In this document: one piece after another, positions 1-6,985 of the stretch
Layout of the letters: each line of letters begins with the position of its first letter
Position numbering within the stretch: position 1 is the first letter of the stretch
Assembly (NCBI GenBank): GCA_019117325.1
Contig: DWZY01000138.1
Location: 1 to 13,319, forward strand
DNA length: 13,319 nt
Origin: Candidatus Brevibacterium intestinigallinarum
GTDB lineage: Bacteria > Actinomycetota > Actinomycetes > Actinomycetales > Brevibacteriaceae
Reading direction: 5' to 3'
Program-made: the position numbers and the translations under genes
Notes under the pieces: model-generated
What the model was told of the DNA's origin: nothing
The model's input: only the letters and a program-made list of their open reading frames with translations
Database searches by the model: none

Positions 1-1133
1 CCCTCGACGAGTACTGGTGGTGCACGGACCAGATCTTCCGGTTCCCCGCGACGGAGGACCGCCCGGCGGGCCCCACGCTCATCCTGGACGACGGCGGCGA
101 CGCGACGATGTACCTGCTGGACGGCGCCGAGGCCGAGGCGGCCGGCGGCGTCGCCGCGGACGGTGAGGACGACGCGGACGAGCTGCGCGCCTTCCGCGCC
201 CGCCTGCGCGCCTCCCTGGCCGAGGAGCCCGGGCGCTTCACCGCGATGGTCCCGCAGCTGCGCGGCGTGAGCGAGGAGACGACGACCGGTGTCAACCGCC
301 TCTACCGCCTCGCGGAGGAGGGGCGCCTGCCGTTCCCCGCGATCAACGTCAACGACGCCGTCACGAAGTCGAAGTTCGACAACCGCTACGGCATCCGCCA
401 CTCGCTGCCGGACGGCCTCAACCGGGCGACGGACGTGCTGATCGGCGGCAAGGTCGCGCTCGTGATCGGGTACGGCGACGTGGGCAAGGGCGCCGCCGAG
501 GCGATGCGCGGTCAGGGCGCCCGGGTCGTCGTGAGCGAGATCGACCCGATCTGCGCGCTCCAGGCGGCGATGGACGGCTATGAGGTCACGACGACGACGG
601 ACGCGGCCCCGGGAGCGGACTTCGTCATCACGACGACCGGGAACACGGCGGTCCTGTCCGTCGAGCAGCTCCAGCTGCTGAAGCCGGGCGCGATCGTGGG
701 CAACGTGGGCCACTTCGACGATGAGATCGACCTGGCCGGGCTCGCGAAGCTGCCGGGCGTGGAGAAGGTGGAGATCAAGCCGCAGGTCCACGAGTGGACC
801 CTGCCGGCGGCGTCCGGCTCGGGACGCGAGACGACGAGCATCATCGTCCTCTCCGAGGGCCGCCTCCTCAACCTGGGCAACGCGACGGGCCACCCCAGCT
901 TCGTCATGAGCGCCTCGTTCACGAACCAGGTCATGGCGCAGATCGAGCTGCACACGGGGGAGGCCGGGTACGCGGCCGACGTGCACCGACTGCCCAAGGC
1001 GCTGGACGAGAAGGTCGCGCGCCTGCACCTGCCCGCACTGGGCGCGCAGGTCATGGAGCTCACCAAGGAGCAGGCGCAGTACATCGGCGTCGACGTGGCC
1101 GGCCCCTACAAGCCGGAGCACTACCGCTACTGA
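1..1133 (+). CDS. ahcY: Adenosylhomocysteinase (S-adenosyl-L-homocysteine hydrolase), 5' end cut by window
   Basis: Cytosolic NAD-dependent enzyme that splits S-adenosylhomocysteine into adenosine and homocysteine, relieving product inhibition of methyltransferases. The frame is open from base 3 with no start, so the N-terminus lies outside; 376 codons are visible, against roughly 480-490 in full actinobacterial enzymes. The visible start reads LDEYWWCTDQIF, then the LDDGGDAT block. The KSKFDN motif near 367-384 carries the expected substrate-contacting Lys and Asp. The Rossmann NAD site GYGDVGKG lies near 469-492, followed by GNVGHFDDEID, the NLGNATGHPSF block and the canonical C-terminus GPYKPEHYRY, whose last Lys and Tyr reach the neighbouring subunit's NAD in known structures. 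The acidic linker EDDADELRAFRARLRASL (about 165-220) looks like the usual family insertion. The ATG at 108 is internal, not the start. A terminator hairpin follows at once. Identification is secure. Confidence 0.97.
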   Translation, partial: LDEYWWCTDQIFRFPATEDRPAGPTLILDDGGDATMYLLDGAEAEAAGGVAADGEDDADELRAFRARLRASLAEEPGRFTAMVPQLRGVSEETTTGVNRLYRLAEEGRLPFPAINVNDAVTKSKFDNRYGIRHSLPDGLNRATDVLIGGKVALVIGYGDVGKGAAEAMRGQGARVVVSEIDPICALQAAMDGYEVTTTTDAAPGADFVITTTGNTAVLSVEQLQLLKPGAIVGNVGHFDDEIDLAGLAKLPGVEKVEIKPQVHEWTLPAASGSGRETTSIIVLSEGRLLNLGNATGHPSFVMSASFTNQVMAQIELHTGEAGYAADVHRLPKALDEKVARLHLPALGAQVMELTKEQAQYIGVDVAGPYKPEHYRY

Positions 1134-1155
1134 GCCGCACCGCGCGTCCGGGTCG

Positions 1156-1195
1156 CTGAGCCCCCGGTCCCCGTTCACGGGGGGCGGGGGCTCAG
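1156..1195 (+). terminator. Hairpin terminator after ahcY, possibly bidirectional
   Basis: CTGAGCCCCCG (1156-1166) and CGGGGGCTCAG (1185-1195) form a perfect 11-bp inverted repeat. Inside it, CCCC (1169-1172) can pair with GGGG (1179-1182) around a small GTTCAC loop. It begins 22 nt after the ahcY stop and lies between convergent ahcY and the RDD gene. There is no T-tract, as is common for high-GC actinobacterial terminators, so it could act on both strands. Termination itself is inferred from structure and position. Confidence 0.8.
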
Positions 1196-1270
1196 TGCTG
1201 ATCGTGAGATCGAGTGCTGAGGCGCGGGGTTCCGTGCCGCGGCCCGGGGCTCAGTGCAGGTGACCGGGGG
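1196..1270. repeat. Short intergenic stretch with repeated CTCAGTGC motifs
   Basis: No gene is seen between the ahcY terminator and the RDD stop. CTCAGTGC occurs at 1191-1198 and 1250-1257, and GGTCAGTGCAG follows at 1269-1279 over the RDD stop codon. Each copy is preceded by a run of four or five G. A weaker, asymmetric stem-loop can form from CTGAG plus CGCGG (1217-1227) with CCGCG (1237-1241) and CTCAG (1250-1254). These may be decayed copies of a short repeat or a second weak terminator for the minus-strand gene. Low confidence as a functional element. Confidence 0.35.
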
Positions 1271-2089
1271 TCAGTGCAGATGGAGGCCGTGCGGCAGGGT
1301 GCCCACCCGCTGCCGGAACGCACCGGAGGAGCGATCGGCCCGCTCCTGCTGCTGGAGGTGCTCCCACCGCGTGCGGACGATGACGGCGGAGAGGAACATC
1401 TCCGCATCCGTGCCGGGCGGGGGTGCGGGGGACACGTGCGGGTTCAGCTCCTCCGCCAGCTCGATCGCGCGCTCCGTCCGGGACTCGGGCGTGCGCTGGG
1501 AGGCCGAGGCGAGGAACTGGACGATGCGGTGCTGCAGGCCGGCCGGCAGCGGGGCCAGGTCCGCCTGCTGGATCCAGTCGTAGAGGTGGGGATGCAGTGC
1601 GATCCCCTCGGGGCGGGGGCGCGCCGCTCGCTCGCTCACCGCGGTCGTGCCGGCGAGCATGTCGCCCAGGCGCTTGGAGCGCGCGGACAGGAGTCCCGCG
1701 AGCGCCGCCACCGCGCCGCCGGTGGTCAGCACCTCGAACTGCCACAGCAGGGCGCGGAGGAGGGCGTGCCGGAATCCGATCGCGCCGCCGTCATCGCGGA
1801 CGATCCGCAGGCCCAGCGCCAGCTTGCCCAGGGAGCGACCGCGCAGCAGGAGCTCGACCGTGCAGGGGACTGCGACTGTCGTGAGGACCGTGAGCACGAT
1901 TGCGGCGGACGTGGACAGCAGCGTCCACTCCACGCCGATCCGGCTGACGAACCAGGCCGCGGCGGCGAAGACGGCGGTGTAGACGATCGAGTACACGATC
2001 GTGTCGATCACCGCGGACAGCGCGCGCGCCGCGAAATGCGCGGGCTGCACCCGCAGGGCGACGGCCTCGCCGGTCACAAGCACGCTCAT
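1271..2089 (-). CDS. RDD family membrane protein with a conserved-looking C-terminal extension
   Basis: 272-residue integral membrane protein of unknown function. The RDD domain spans about residues 10-155: the motif Arg R22 and Asp D29 in RALSAVID, a GRSLGKLALGLRIVRDDGG block (84-102), and RLGDMLAGT with D143. Probable membrane helices lie at about 24-48, 60-82 and 117-135. Residues 156-272 are a hydrophilic, Pro- and Glu-rich extension (LYDWIQQADLAPLP, HVSPAPPPGTDAEMFL) beyond the core domain. I chose the ATG at 2089 because the family sequence begins just after it. ATGs at 2095 and 2098 are possible, and the upstream open frame to 2149 would run into the divergent gene's start. It is divergent from the SpoIIM gene, a pairing common in actinobacterial MoxR/DUF58 neighbourhoods. 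Some RDD proteins have been proposed as ion transporters; nothing here shows that activity. Confidence 0.88.
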   Translation of the reverse strand: MSVLVTGEAVALRVQPAHFAARALSAVIDTIVYSIVYTAVFAAAAWFVSRIGVEWTLLSTSAAIVLTVLTTVAVPCTVELLLRGRSLGKLALGLRIVRDDGGAIGFRHALLRALLWQFEVLTTGGAVAALAGLLSARSKRLGDMLAGTTAVSERAARPRPEGIALHPHLYDWIQQADLAPLPAGLQHRIVQFLASASQRTPESRTERAIELAEELNPHVSPAPPPGTDAEMFLSAVIVRTRWEHLQQQERADRSSGAFRQRVGTLPHGLHLH

Positions 2090-2134
2090 GCACATCATCG
2101 TCGCACAGATGCGGGACGCGGGCGCGCGCGTGGG

Positions 2135-2140
2135 TAGGGT
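2135..2140 (+). promoter_or_regulatory. Candidate -10 box for leaderless spoIIM-family gene
   Basis: TAGGGT fits the actinobacterial TANNNT -10 pattern and ends 8 nt before the A of the ATG at 2148. That places the transcription start at or next to the start codon, the classic leaderless arrangement. No Shine-Dalgarno sequence is present in the GGGTCGC spacer, which agrees with this. No clear -35 hexamer is seen. On the opposite strand only a weak candidate for the RDD gene (GACGAT, 8 nt before its ATG) can be found. Confidence 0.55.
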
Positions 2141-2147
2141 GGGTCGC

Positions 2148-3143
2148 ATGGATCCCGTCCTCCTCGCGCAGCTCCACGGTCCCCGCTGGGACCTGCTCGA
2201 ACGCCTCGCGAAGAAGTCGCGACTGGATGCCGCGGAGGCGGCCGACTTCCTGGGCCTCTACCGCCTGGCGTCGAAGGACCTCTCGCGCATCCTGTCCGTG
2301 GCACCGGACTCGCAGACGGCCGCGCGGCTGTCGGTGATCGTCCACCGGGCGCGCACCCACCTGACCTCGATTCCGCGAGGGCCCATGTCCGCCTTCGTGC
2401 GCTTCGCGGTCCGGTCGCTGCCGGCCTCGCTCTACCGCTTGCGCTGGATGTTCCTGGGCGTGGTCGTCCTGTTCCTGGGCAGCGCCGTCGTGGCCGCCCT
2501 GTGGGCGCTGGGCACCCCGGGCGCGCTCGACACCCTCATGTCGCCGGCCCAGCAGCAGGCGCTCGCGCAGAGCGACTTCGTCGACTACTACAAGGAGAAC
2601 CCCAACTCGGTCTTCGCCGTGGGGGTGTGGACGAACAACGCGTGGATCGCCGTCCAGTGGATCGCCCTGGGGATCACGGGGATCTACGTGATCGTGGGGC
2701 TGCTGCTCAACGGCATCAACGTGGGCATCTCTGCGGCCGTCATGCACCACCACGGGTATGCGGCGGACTTCTGGTCGTACATCCTGCCGCACGGCATCCC
2801 GGAGATCACGTGCATCCTCATCGCGGGTGCGGCCGGTCTGCAGATCTTCGTCGCGTGGATCATCCCCCGTGCCATGACGCGCGGGCAGGCACTCGCGAAG
2901 GAGGCCCGATCACTCCTGACGGTCGCCGGCGGGCTCGTGTTCCTGCTCTTCCTGTCCGGACTGGTCGAGGGCTTCATCACCCCCAACCCGTTCCCCGTCT
3001 GGTTCAAGATCTCCGTGGGAGTGGGGCTGACCCTGGCGATCGTCCTCTACGCCGTGCTGCTGGGTCGCCCGGTCGTCCTGTCCGGGGGCGACGGGGACCT
3101 CGAGGACGACCGTGCGGGCTACCGGGTCGTCGCCGCCTACTGA
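2148..3143 (+). CDS. Stage II sporulation protein M (SpoIIM/DUF95) family membrane protein
   Basis: 331-residue polytopic membrane protein. Residues 1-95 form a soluble, mostly helical N-terminal part (LLERLAKKSRL, LGLYRLASKDLSRIL). Five hydrophobic helices follow at about 98-122, 165-188, 220-240, 258-276 and 288-306, then an acidic tail. Family signatures are VWTNNAW (160-166), the LLNGINVGI stretch (186-194) and PHGIPEI (214-220). In Bacillus, SpoIIM belongs to the SpoIIDMP peptidoglycan-remodelling complex. Homologues here and in other apparently non-sporulating actinobacteria sit beside RDD, DUF58 and MoxR genes and probably serve a general envelope role; that role is inferred. The ATG at 2148 is chosen because a -10 box lies 8 nt upstream and homologues start with a similar short leader. 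In-frame starts at 2001 and 2109 would overlap the divergent RDD gene or its promoter. Confidence 0.9.
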   Translation: MDPVLLAQLHGPRWDLLERLAKKSRLDAAEAADFLGLYRLASKDLSRILSVAPDSQTAARLSVIVHRARTHLTSIPRGPMSAFVRFAVRSLPASLYRLRWMFLGVVVLFLGSAVVAALWALGTPGALDTLMSPAQQQALAQSDFVDYYKENPNSVFAVGVWTNNAWIAVQWIALGITGIYVIVGLLLNGINVGISAAVMHHHGYAADFWSYILPHGIPEITCILIAGAAGLQIFVAWIIPRAMTRGQALAKEARSLLTVAGGLVFLLFLSGLVEGFITPNPFPVWFKISVGVGLTLAIVLYAVLLGRPVVLSGGDGDLEDDRAGYRVVAAY

Positions 3144-3160
3144 GCTGCAACCGGCCCTGA

Positions 3161-3217
3161 CACTCAGCCGGCACTGAGCCGCAATCAGCGCTGAGCCACG
3201 GCTGGCACAGAGCCGCG
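3161..3217. repeat. Degenerate short direct repeats in the convergent intergenic region
   Basis: Four related 10-11 base units occur between the two stop codons: CACTCAGCCG (3161), CACTGAGCCGC (3172), GCTGAGCCACG (3190) and ACAGAGCCGCG (3207). The third and fourth form the arms of the hairpin terminator. GCACTGAG (3171-3178) is the reverse complement of the CTCAGTGC motif after ahcY. Irregular spacing and short length keep confidence low. Confidence 0.35.
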
Positions 3218-3221
3218 GCTC
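3193..3221. terminator. Convergent hairpin terminator between SpoIIM-family and DUF58 genes
   Basis: GAGCCACGGCT (3193-3203) pairs with AGCCGCGGCTC (3211-3221) in 10 of 11 positions around a 7-nt loop; the only mismatch is A3198 opposite C3216. It lies 49 nt after the SpoIIM-family stop (+) and 7 nt beyond the DUF58 stop (-). It is therefore well placed to terminate both convergent units. No T-tract follows. The right arm with the preceding G is itself a perfect 12-bp palindrome (3210-3221). Confidence 0.65.
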
Positions 3222-3228
3222 GCCCCCG

Positions 3229-4521
3229 TCAGAGGCGACCGGAGGTCTTGAGCGAGATGTAGAGGTCCGCCAGCGCCGGCGGCAGATCATCCGGGGCCTC
3301 GTGGACGGAGTGCACGCCCAGCCCCGCGAGCGCGTGGCCCAGGGAGCGGCTCTCCAGCAGCTCGCGCTCGGCAGACGCCGCGGTGTAGACCTGCTCGGTC
3401 GTGTAGCGGGCCTCGGCCATCGTCGCGAGCTCCGGATCCGCGACCGAGGCGACGGCGAGGGTGTGACGGCGTGCCAGCAGCGGCAGTGCGGGCAGCACGT
3501 CCTCGCCGATCGTCGCGGGATCCAGCGCGGTCACGAGGACGACGAGCGCGCGGTGCGAGGTCACGCCCATGACGGCGGACGTGATGGTCTCCCAGTCGGC
3601 CTCGAGCAGCTCCGGCATGATCGGGGTGATCCGGTGCATGAGGTGATCGAGGGACGCGGAGCGTCCGATCGGACCGATGCGGGCGCGCACGCGCGCGTCC
3701 GCGACGAGCACCTCGACCCGGTCGCCCGCCCCGGCGGCCAGGCCGGTCAGCAGCAGGGCGGACTCGATCGCCGCGTCGAACGCGGTACCCGTGCCCACGC
3801 GGCGGGCGGACAGGCGCGAGGAGTCGAGGACGATGATGACCCGACGATCGCGCTCCGGCCGGTAGGTCCGGACCATGACCTCCTGCGCGCGTGCCGTGGC
3901 GCGCCAGTCGATCGAGCGGACGTCGTCACCGCGCGCGTACTCGCGCAGGGAGTCGAACTCGGAGCCCGCGCCCTTGAGCATGACAGCGGTGCGTCCCTCG
4001 AGCTCGCGCAGGCGGCGCATCTTGGACGGCAGGTGCCTGCGGGAGTGGAATGGCGGCAGGACCGTGATCGAGGCGGGGACCTCGATCGATCGCTGGCGCG
4101 CGACGAGGCCCGCGAGCGAGGTCGACCGGACCGTGACTCGATCGGCCCGCAGCAGTCCGCGCCGGGTGGGAACCAGCACCGTCGTCCGCGTGTGGACCTT
4201 CCCCGGGCGGATCCGCGTCCGGAAGCGGATGTTCTGCGCGCCCGCGGTGGGGGCCCAGGCGTCGCGCACGTGCAGGCGCCGGGTGCGCCTGCCGGGGTTC
4301 GTGATCGTGAGGACCGCGTGGGTCTCCTCCGTCAGCCGGATCCGCGGACCCGGCGTGCGCTGGAGGCCCAGGCGCGCGATGCCGGGGGCCGCCAGCCAGT
4401 CGAGGAGCCCGACGATGACGAGCAGGCCCGCCATGACGACGAACGTCGACGCCTGCGGGCGCAGCGCGACGGGGATTCCCGCGAGCGCCGTGAGCAGGAG
4501 GAAGCGCCAGGTCAGAGACAT
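3229..4521 (-). CDS. DUF58 domain-containing membrane-anchored protein
   Basis: 430-residue last gene of the five-gene minus-strand operon. Two N-terminal membrane helices (about 5-20 and 26-42) are followed by a beta-rich segment (60-155) and the DUF58 signature LREYARGDDVRSIDWRATAR (192-211). A VWA-like domain then begins at IIVLDSSRL (229-237). The metal-site motif is degenerate: D233 and S235 are present, but the last Ser of D-x-S-x-S is Leu237. DUF58 proteins pair with MoxR ATPases and probably act as adaptors or substrate binders at the membrane; the biochemical role is unknown. The ATG at 4521 shares its A with the TGA of the MoxR gene (TGATG), implying translational coupling; no separate Shine-Dalgarno is evident. 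The frame stays open upstream to 5949, but that part is a shadow of the MoxR gene. Confidence 0.93.
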   Translation of the reverse strand: MSLTWRFLLLTALAGIPVALRPQASTFVVMAGLLVIVGLLDWLAAPGIARLGLQRTPGPRIRLTEETHAVLTITNPGRRTRRLHVRDAWAPTAGAQNIRFRTRIRPGKVHTRTTVLVPTRRGLLRADRVTVRSTSLAGLVARQRSIEVPASITVLPPFHSRRHLPSKMRRLRELEGRTAVMLKGAGSEFDSLREYARGDDVRSIDWRATARAQEVMVRTYRPERDRRVIIVLDSSRLSARRVGTGTAFDAAIESALLLTGLAAGAGDRVEVLVADARVRARIGPIGRSASLDHLMHRITPIMPELLEADWETITSAVMGVTSHRALVVLVTALDPATIGEDVLPALPLLARRHTLAVASVADPELATMAEARYTTEQVYTAASAERELLESRSLGHALAGLGVHSVHEAPDDLPPALADLYISLKTSGRL

Positions 4522-5741
4522 CAGCGGGGGACGTGGACCGACTCGACGATCGAGGCGAGGACGCGGTCGACGTCCGCACCCTCCATCTGCGCCTCCGGGC
4601 GCAGCGCGATGCGGTGGCGGAACGTCATCGGCACGAGCGACTTCACGTCGTCCGGCGTGATGTAGCCGCGTCCGGACAGCCAGGCCCGCGCCTGAGCCGC
4701 GGCCAGGAGGCGGGTCGCACCGCGCGGGGAGACGCCCAGCGCCAGCGACGGCGCCCGGCGGGTCGCCTGGACGATGTCGACGATGTAGGCGATGACCTCC
4801 GGGGCGCAGTGGACCCGCGCGGCGCGCGCGCCCGCACCCAGCAGCTCTGTGGGCCCCGCGACCCTCTCGATCCCGGCCGCGCGCAGCCGGTGCGCGTCGA
4901 AGCCCCGGGCGTGCCGCGTGAGGATCGTGAACTCGGTGTCCCGGTCCGGCAGGTCGAGGACGAGCTTGAAGAGGAACCGGTCCAGCTGGGCCTCCGGGAG
5001 CGGGTAGGTGCCCTCGTACTCGACCGGGTTCTGGGTCGCCGCGACGAGGAACGGCTCCGTGAGCCTGCGCGTCTCGCCGTCGACCGTCACCTGGCGCTCC
5101 TCCATCGCCTCGAGCAGCGCGGACTGGGTCTTGGGCGGCGTCCGGTTGATCTCGTCCGCCACGAGGAGGTTCGTGAAGACCGGCCCCTCGCGGAAGGAGA
5201 AGTCGCCGGACTTCGCGTCGTAGATCATCGAGCCGGTCACGTCGCCGGGCATGAGGTCGGGCGTGAACTGCACGCGCTGCGAGTCCAGGTCCAGGCACTG
5301 CGCGATCGTGCGCACGAGCAGGGTCTTCGCGACACCGGGCACGCCCTCGAGGAGCACGTGACCCTGCACGAGCAGGGCGATGAGGATCCCGTCGACCGCG
5401 TCGGTCTGGCCCACGACGGCCTTGCCCGTCTCCGTGCGGACGCGCAGCAGGACCTCGCGCAGCCGGGCGTCCTCCTCCGTCAGCTGCAGCGCCTCCTCCG
5501 GCGGAGCCGCATGCACCCCGTCGCGCGGCGGCGCGAACTGCCGGCCGGCGGGAGTGACCGGCGCCTGTCCCGGCTGAGCGTGCGAGTGCTGCTGCCCGTG
5601 CTGCTGCTGGGGCTGAGCCTGCTGCTGGGACTGAGCCTGCTGCGAGGGCTGAGCCTGCTGCTGGGGCTGCCCGGGCTGCTGCGCCTGCGGGTGACCCTGC
5701 TGGGGGTGACCTGGCTGCGGGTGCTGCGGGGGAACGGTCAT
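4521..5741 (-). CDS. MoxR-family AAA+ ATPase with Gln-rich N-terminal tail
   Basis: 406-residue cytosolic AAA+ ATPase of the MoxR type, a chaperone-like family that helps mature or insert metal cofactors or assemble partner complexes, usually with a VWA/DUF58 partner. Key motifs are Walker A GVPGVAKT (133-140), Walker B LLVADEINR (192-200) with its catalytic Glu, sensor 1 ATQNP (235-239), the MoxR block LPEAQLDRF (248-256), a sensor-2 region with Arg in GVSPRGATRLL (336-346), and the lid motif GYITPDDVKSL (359-369). Unusually, residues 1-60 are low complexity: 26 Gln plus many Pro and His, including four tandem hexapeptides. The conserved ATPase starts only near residue 85, so a shorter protein from another start is conceivable, but no downstream Met lies before 163. 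The ATG at 5741 overlaps the DUF4350 stop as ATGA; a GTGAGG about 10 nt upstream is a weak ribosome site. DUF58 follows directly. Confidence 0.95.
   Translation of the reverse strand: MTVPPQHPQPGHPQQGHPQAQQPGQPQQQAQPSQQAQSQQQAQPQQQHGQQHSHAQPGQAPVTPAGRQFAPPRDGVHAAPPEEALQLTEEDARLREVLLRVRTETGKAVVGQTDAVDGILIALLVQGHVLLEGVPGVAKTLLVRTIAQCLDLDSQRVQFTPDLMPGDVTGSMIYDAKSGDFSFREGPVFTNLLVADEINRTPPKTQSALLEAMEERQVTVDGETRRLTEPFLVAATQNPVEYEGTYPLPEAQLDRFLFKLVLDLPDRDTEFTILTRHARGFDAHRLRAAGIERVAGPTELLGAGARAARVHCAPEVIAYIVDIVQATRRAPSLALGVSPRGATRLLAAAQARAWLSGRGYITPDDVKSLVPMTFRHRIALRPEAQMEGADVDRVLASIVESVHVPR
5601..5672 (-). repeat. 18-bp tandem repeat x4 inside the MoxR gene
   Basis: Four contiguous 18-bp units (5601-5618, 5619-5636, 5637-5654, 5655-5672) differ at only one to three bases from CTGCTGCTGGGGCTGAGC as read on the plus strand. 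On the coding strand they encode the hexapeptides GQPQQQ, AQPSQQ, AQSQQQ and AQPQQQ (MoxR residues 24-47). Because the unit is a multiple of three, copy-number change would lengthen or shorten the tail without a frameshift. A looser HPQ-containing pentapeptide pattern (HPQPG, HPQQG) precedes it at residues 7-19. Confidence 0.9.
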
Positions 5742-6985
5742 AGGGGGTGGACCTCACTCTCGATGGTCGTGATGTCGATGGCAATGCGGATGAGGGACGA
5801 GTCGTCGCGGGGGACCTCCGTGAGGAGGACCCCCTCCGTCCACTCGGGATCGAGGCCGGAGGCAGCCGCGGCGCGGGCGGCGACCTCGGCCGCGGGGGTG
5901 TCCGGGGGCAGCGCGAGGCGCCGTCCCAGTCGGACCAGAGCGGCGGCACGCAGGTCGCGGAGGGCCTCGGCCCGCCCGGATGCGCGCTGGAGGAGGGCGC
6001 TGCGACCGCGGACCGTCTCGGCCGCGGGGACGATGACCGGCAGCGGCTCGATGGCCAGCGGACCCATGCGGCGCCCGTACACGAGCAGGGCGACGAGGAC
6101 GACGGGCACCGACCACAGGAGGAGCGCGACGGCCCACTGCGGGAACAGCCAGACGGCGCCGGCGCCCGGCGTCCCGCCGTCCGCCCCAGTGGGCTGGTCG
6201 CGCTCGACGGGGTAGTAGTAGGTGATCGGCTGCTCCGTCGTGAGGACGCCGGCCACCAGCGACATGTGGCCCTCCGCCGCGAGCGTGTCGTTCAGGAGCC
6301 AGTCACTCGAGAGGGTCGTGATGGTGCCCTCGCCGTGCGGGACGGTCACGAACAATCCGTGCGGTGCGGGATCAGTCGGGTCCTCGGTGTAGCAGAGCAG
6401 GGAGTCCTCCGGCTCCGAGACCGTCGTGAAGTACTCCGAGCCCTGCCCGGGATTCGCGACGTTCCCGGCCGTCGAGGGCACGGTCGCGGAACAGCCGGGA
6501 GGCAGGACAGACGGAGCCTGCTGGCCCACGACCGTGTCGTAGAGGAGGGCATCCGTCCAGTCCTCGATGCTGTACTGGGGATCGACGAGGATGAGCCGGG
6601 CGCCCGAGTCCCGTGCACGGTCGGACAGGTCCTCGATCGCCTCGCCCGTGAGCGCGTAGGCATCCGCATAGATGAGGACCGTCTCGCCCCGATCGACGGC
6701 GGCGACGGCGTCGCCGTAGCGCTCCGTGGTCGTGAGGTCCCTGCCGTGGTCGCGCAGCACCTCGACGAACGCGCGGCCGCCGTCCTCGCCGGTCGACTCG
6801 TAGTGCAGCGTCGCGGTGTTCTCACCGCCGCGCACCAGCACGGTCACGATTCCCGCCAGCAGCACGAGGACCGCGGCGATGACCCACAGGGCGGCCGAGC
6901 GGGCGACCGTGCCGGCACGGGCCCGCAGACCGGGTCCGCCGGCGGAGCGCGTGCCGCGGATCGCGACGTCCGTCTGCGCGCTCAC
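5738..6985 (-). CDS. DUF4350 domain-containing membrane protein
   Basis: 415-residue protein with membrane helices at about 31-52 and 284-303, which probably place a loop of about 230 residues outside the membrane. The N-terminal part of that loop is DUF4350-like: STGEDGGRAFVEVLRDHGRDL (64-84, the usual 'resembles a glutamine-amidotransferase-like alpha/beta fold' region), TVLIYADAYALTGEAIEDL and RLILVDP. Two cysteines in the loop, C165 and C198, could form a disulfide. The second helix is followed by GRRMGPLAIEPLPV (304-317) and a cytoplasmic helical tail rich in Arg and Ala. The GTG start at 6985 overlaps the DUF4129 stop by 4 nt (GTGA), and the stop overlaps the MoxR ATG by 4 nt. Function is unknown. 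By family and context it is a membrane partner of the MoxR/DUF58 pair. Confidence 0.88.
   Translation of the reverse strand: MSAQTDVAIRGTRSAGGPGLRARAGTVARSAALWVIAAVLVLLAGIVTVLVRGGENTATLHYESTGEDGGRAFVEVLRDHGRDLTTTERYGDAVAAVDRGETVLIYADAYALTGEAIEDLSDRARDSGARLILVDPQYSIEDWTDALLYDTVVGQQAPSVLPPGCSATVPSTAGNVANPGQGSEYFTTVSEPEDSLLCYTEDPTDPAPHGLFVTVPHGEGTITTLSSDWLLNDTLAAEGHMSLVAGVLTTEQPITYYYPVERDQPTGADGGTPGAGAVWLFPQWAVALLLWSVPVVLVALLVYGRRMGPLAIEPLPVIVPAAETVRGRSALLQRASGRAEALRDLRAAALVRLGRRLALPPDTPAAEVAARAAAASGLDPEWTEGVLLTEVPRDDSSLIRIAIDITTIESEVHPL

Noticed and set aside
4522..5949. Fusion of DUF58 to a long upstream open frame (906 codons in all)
   Set aside because: The upstream part is the reading frame shifted against the MoxR gene; DUF58 begins naturally at the ATG overlapping the MoxR stop.
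4533..6215. 560-codon plus-strand open frame opposite the MoxR and DUF4350 genes, including a Leu-rich stretch that looks like a membrane segment
   Set aside because: It is antisense to two genes with clear family motifs; the Leu-rich stretch is the reverse of the Gln-repeat DNA. Composition is Arg/Asp/Val-rich, as expected for shadow frames at this GC content.
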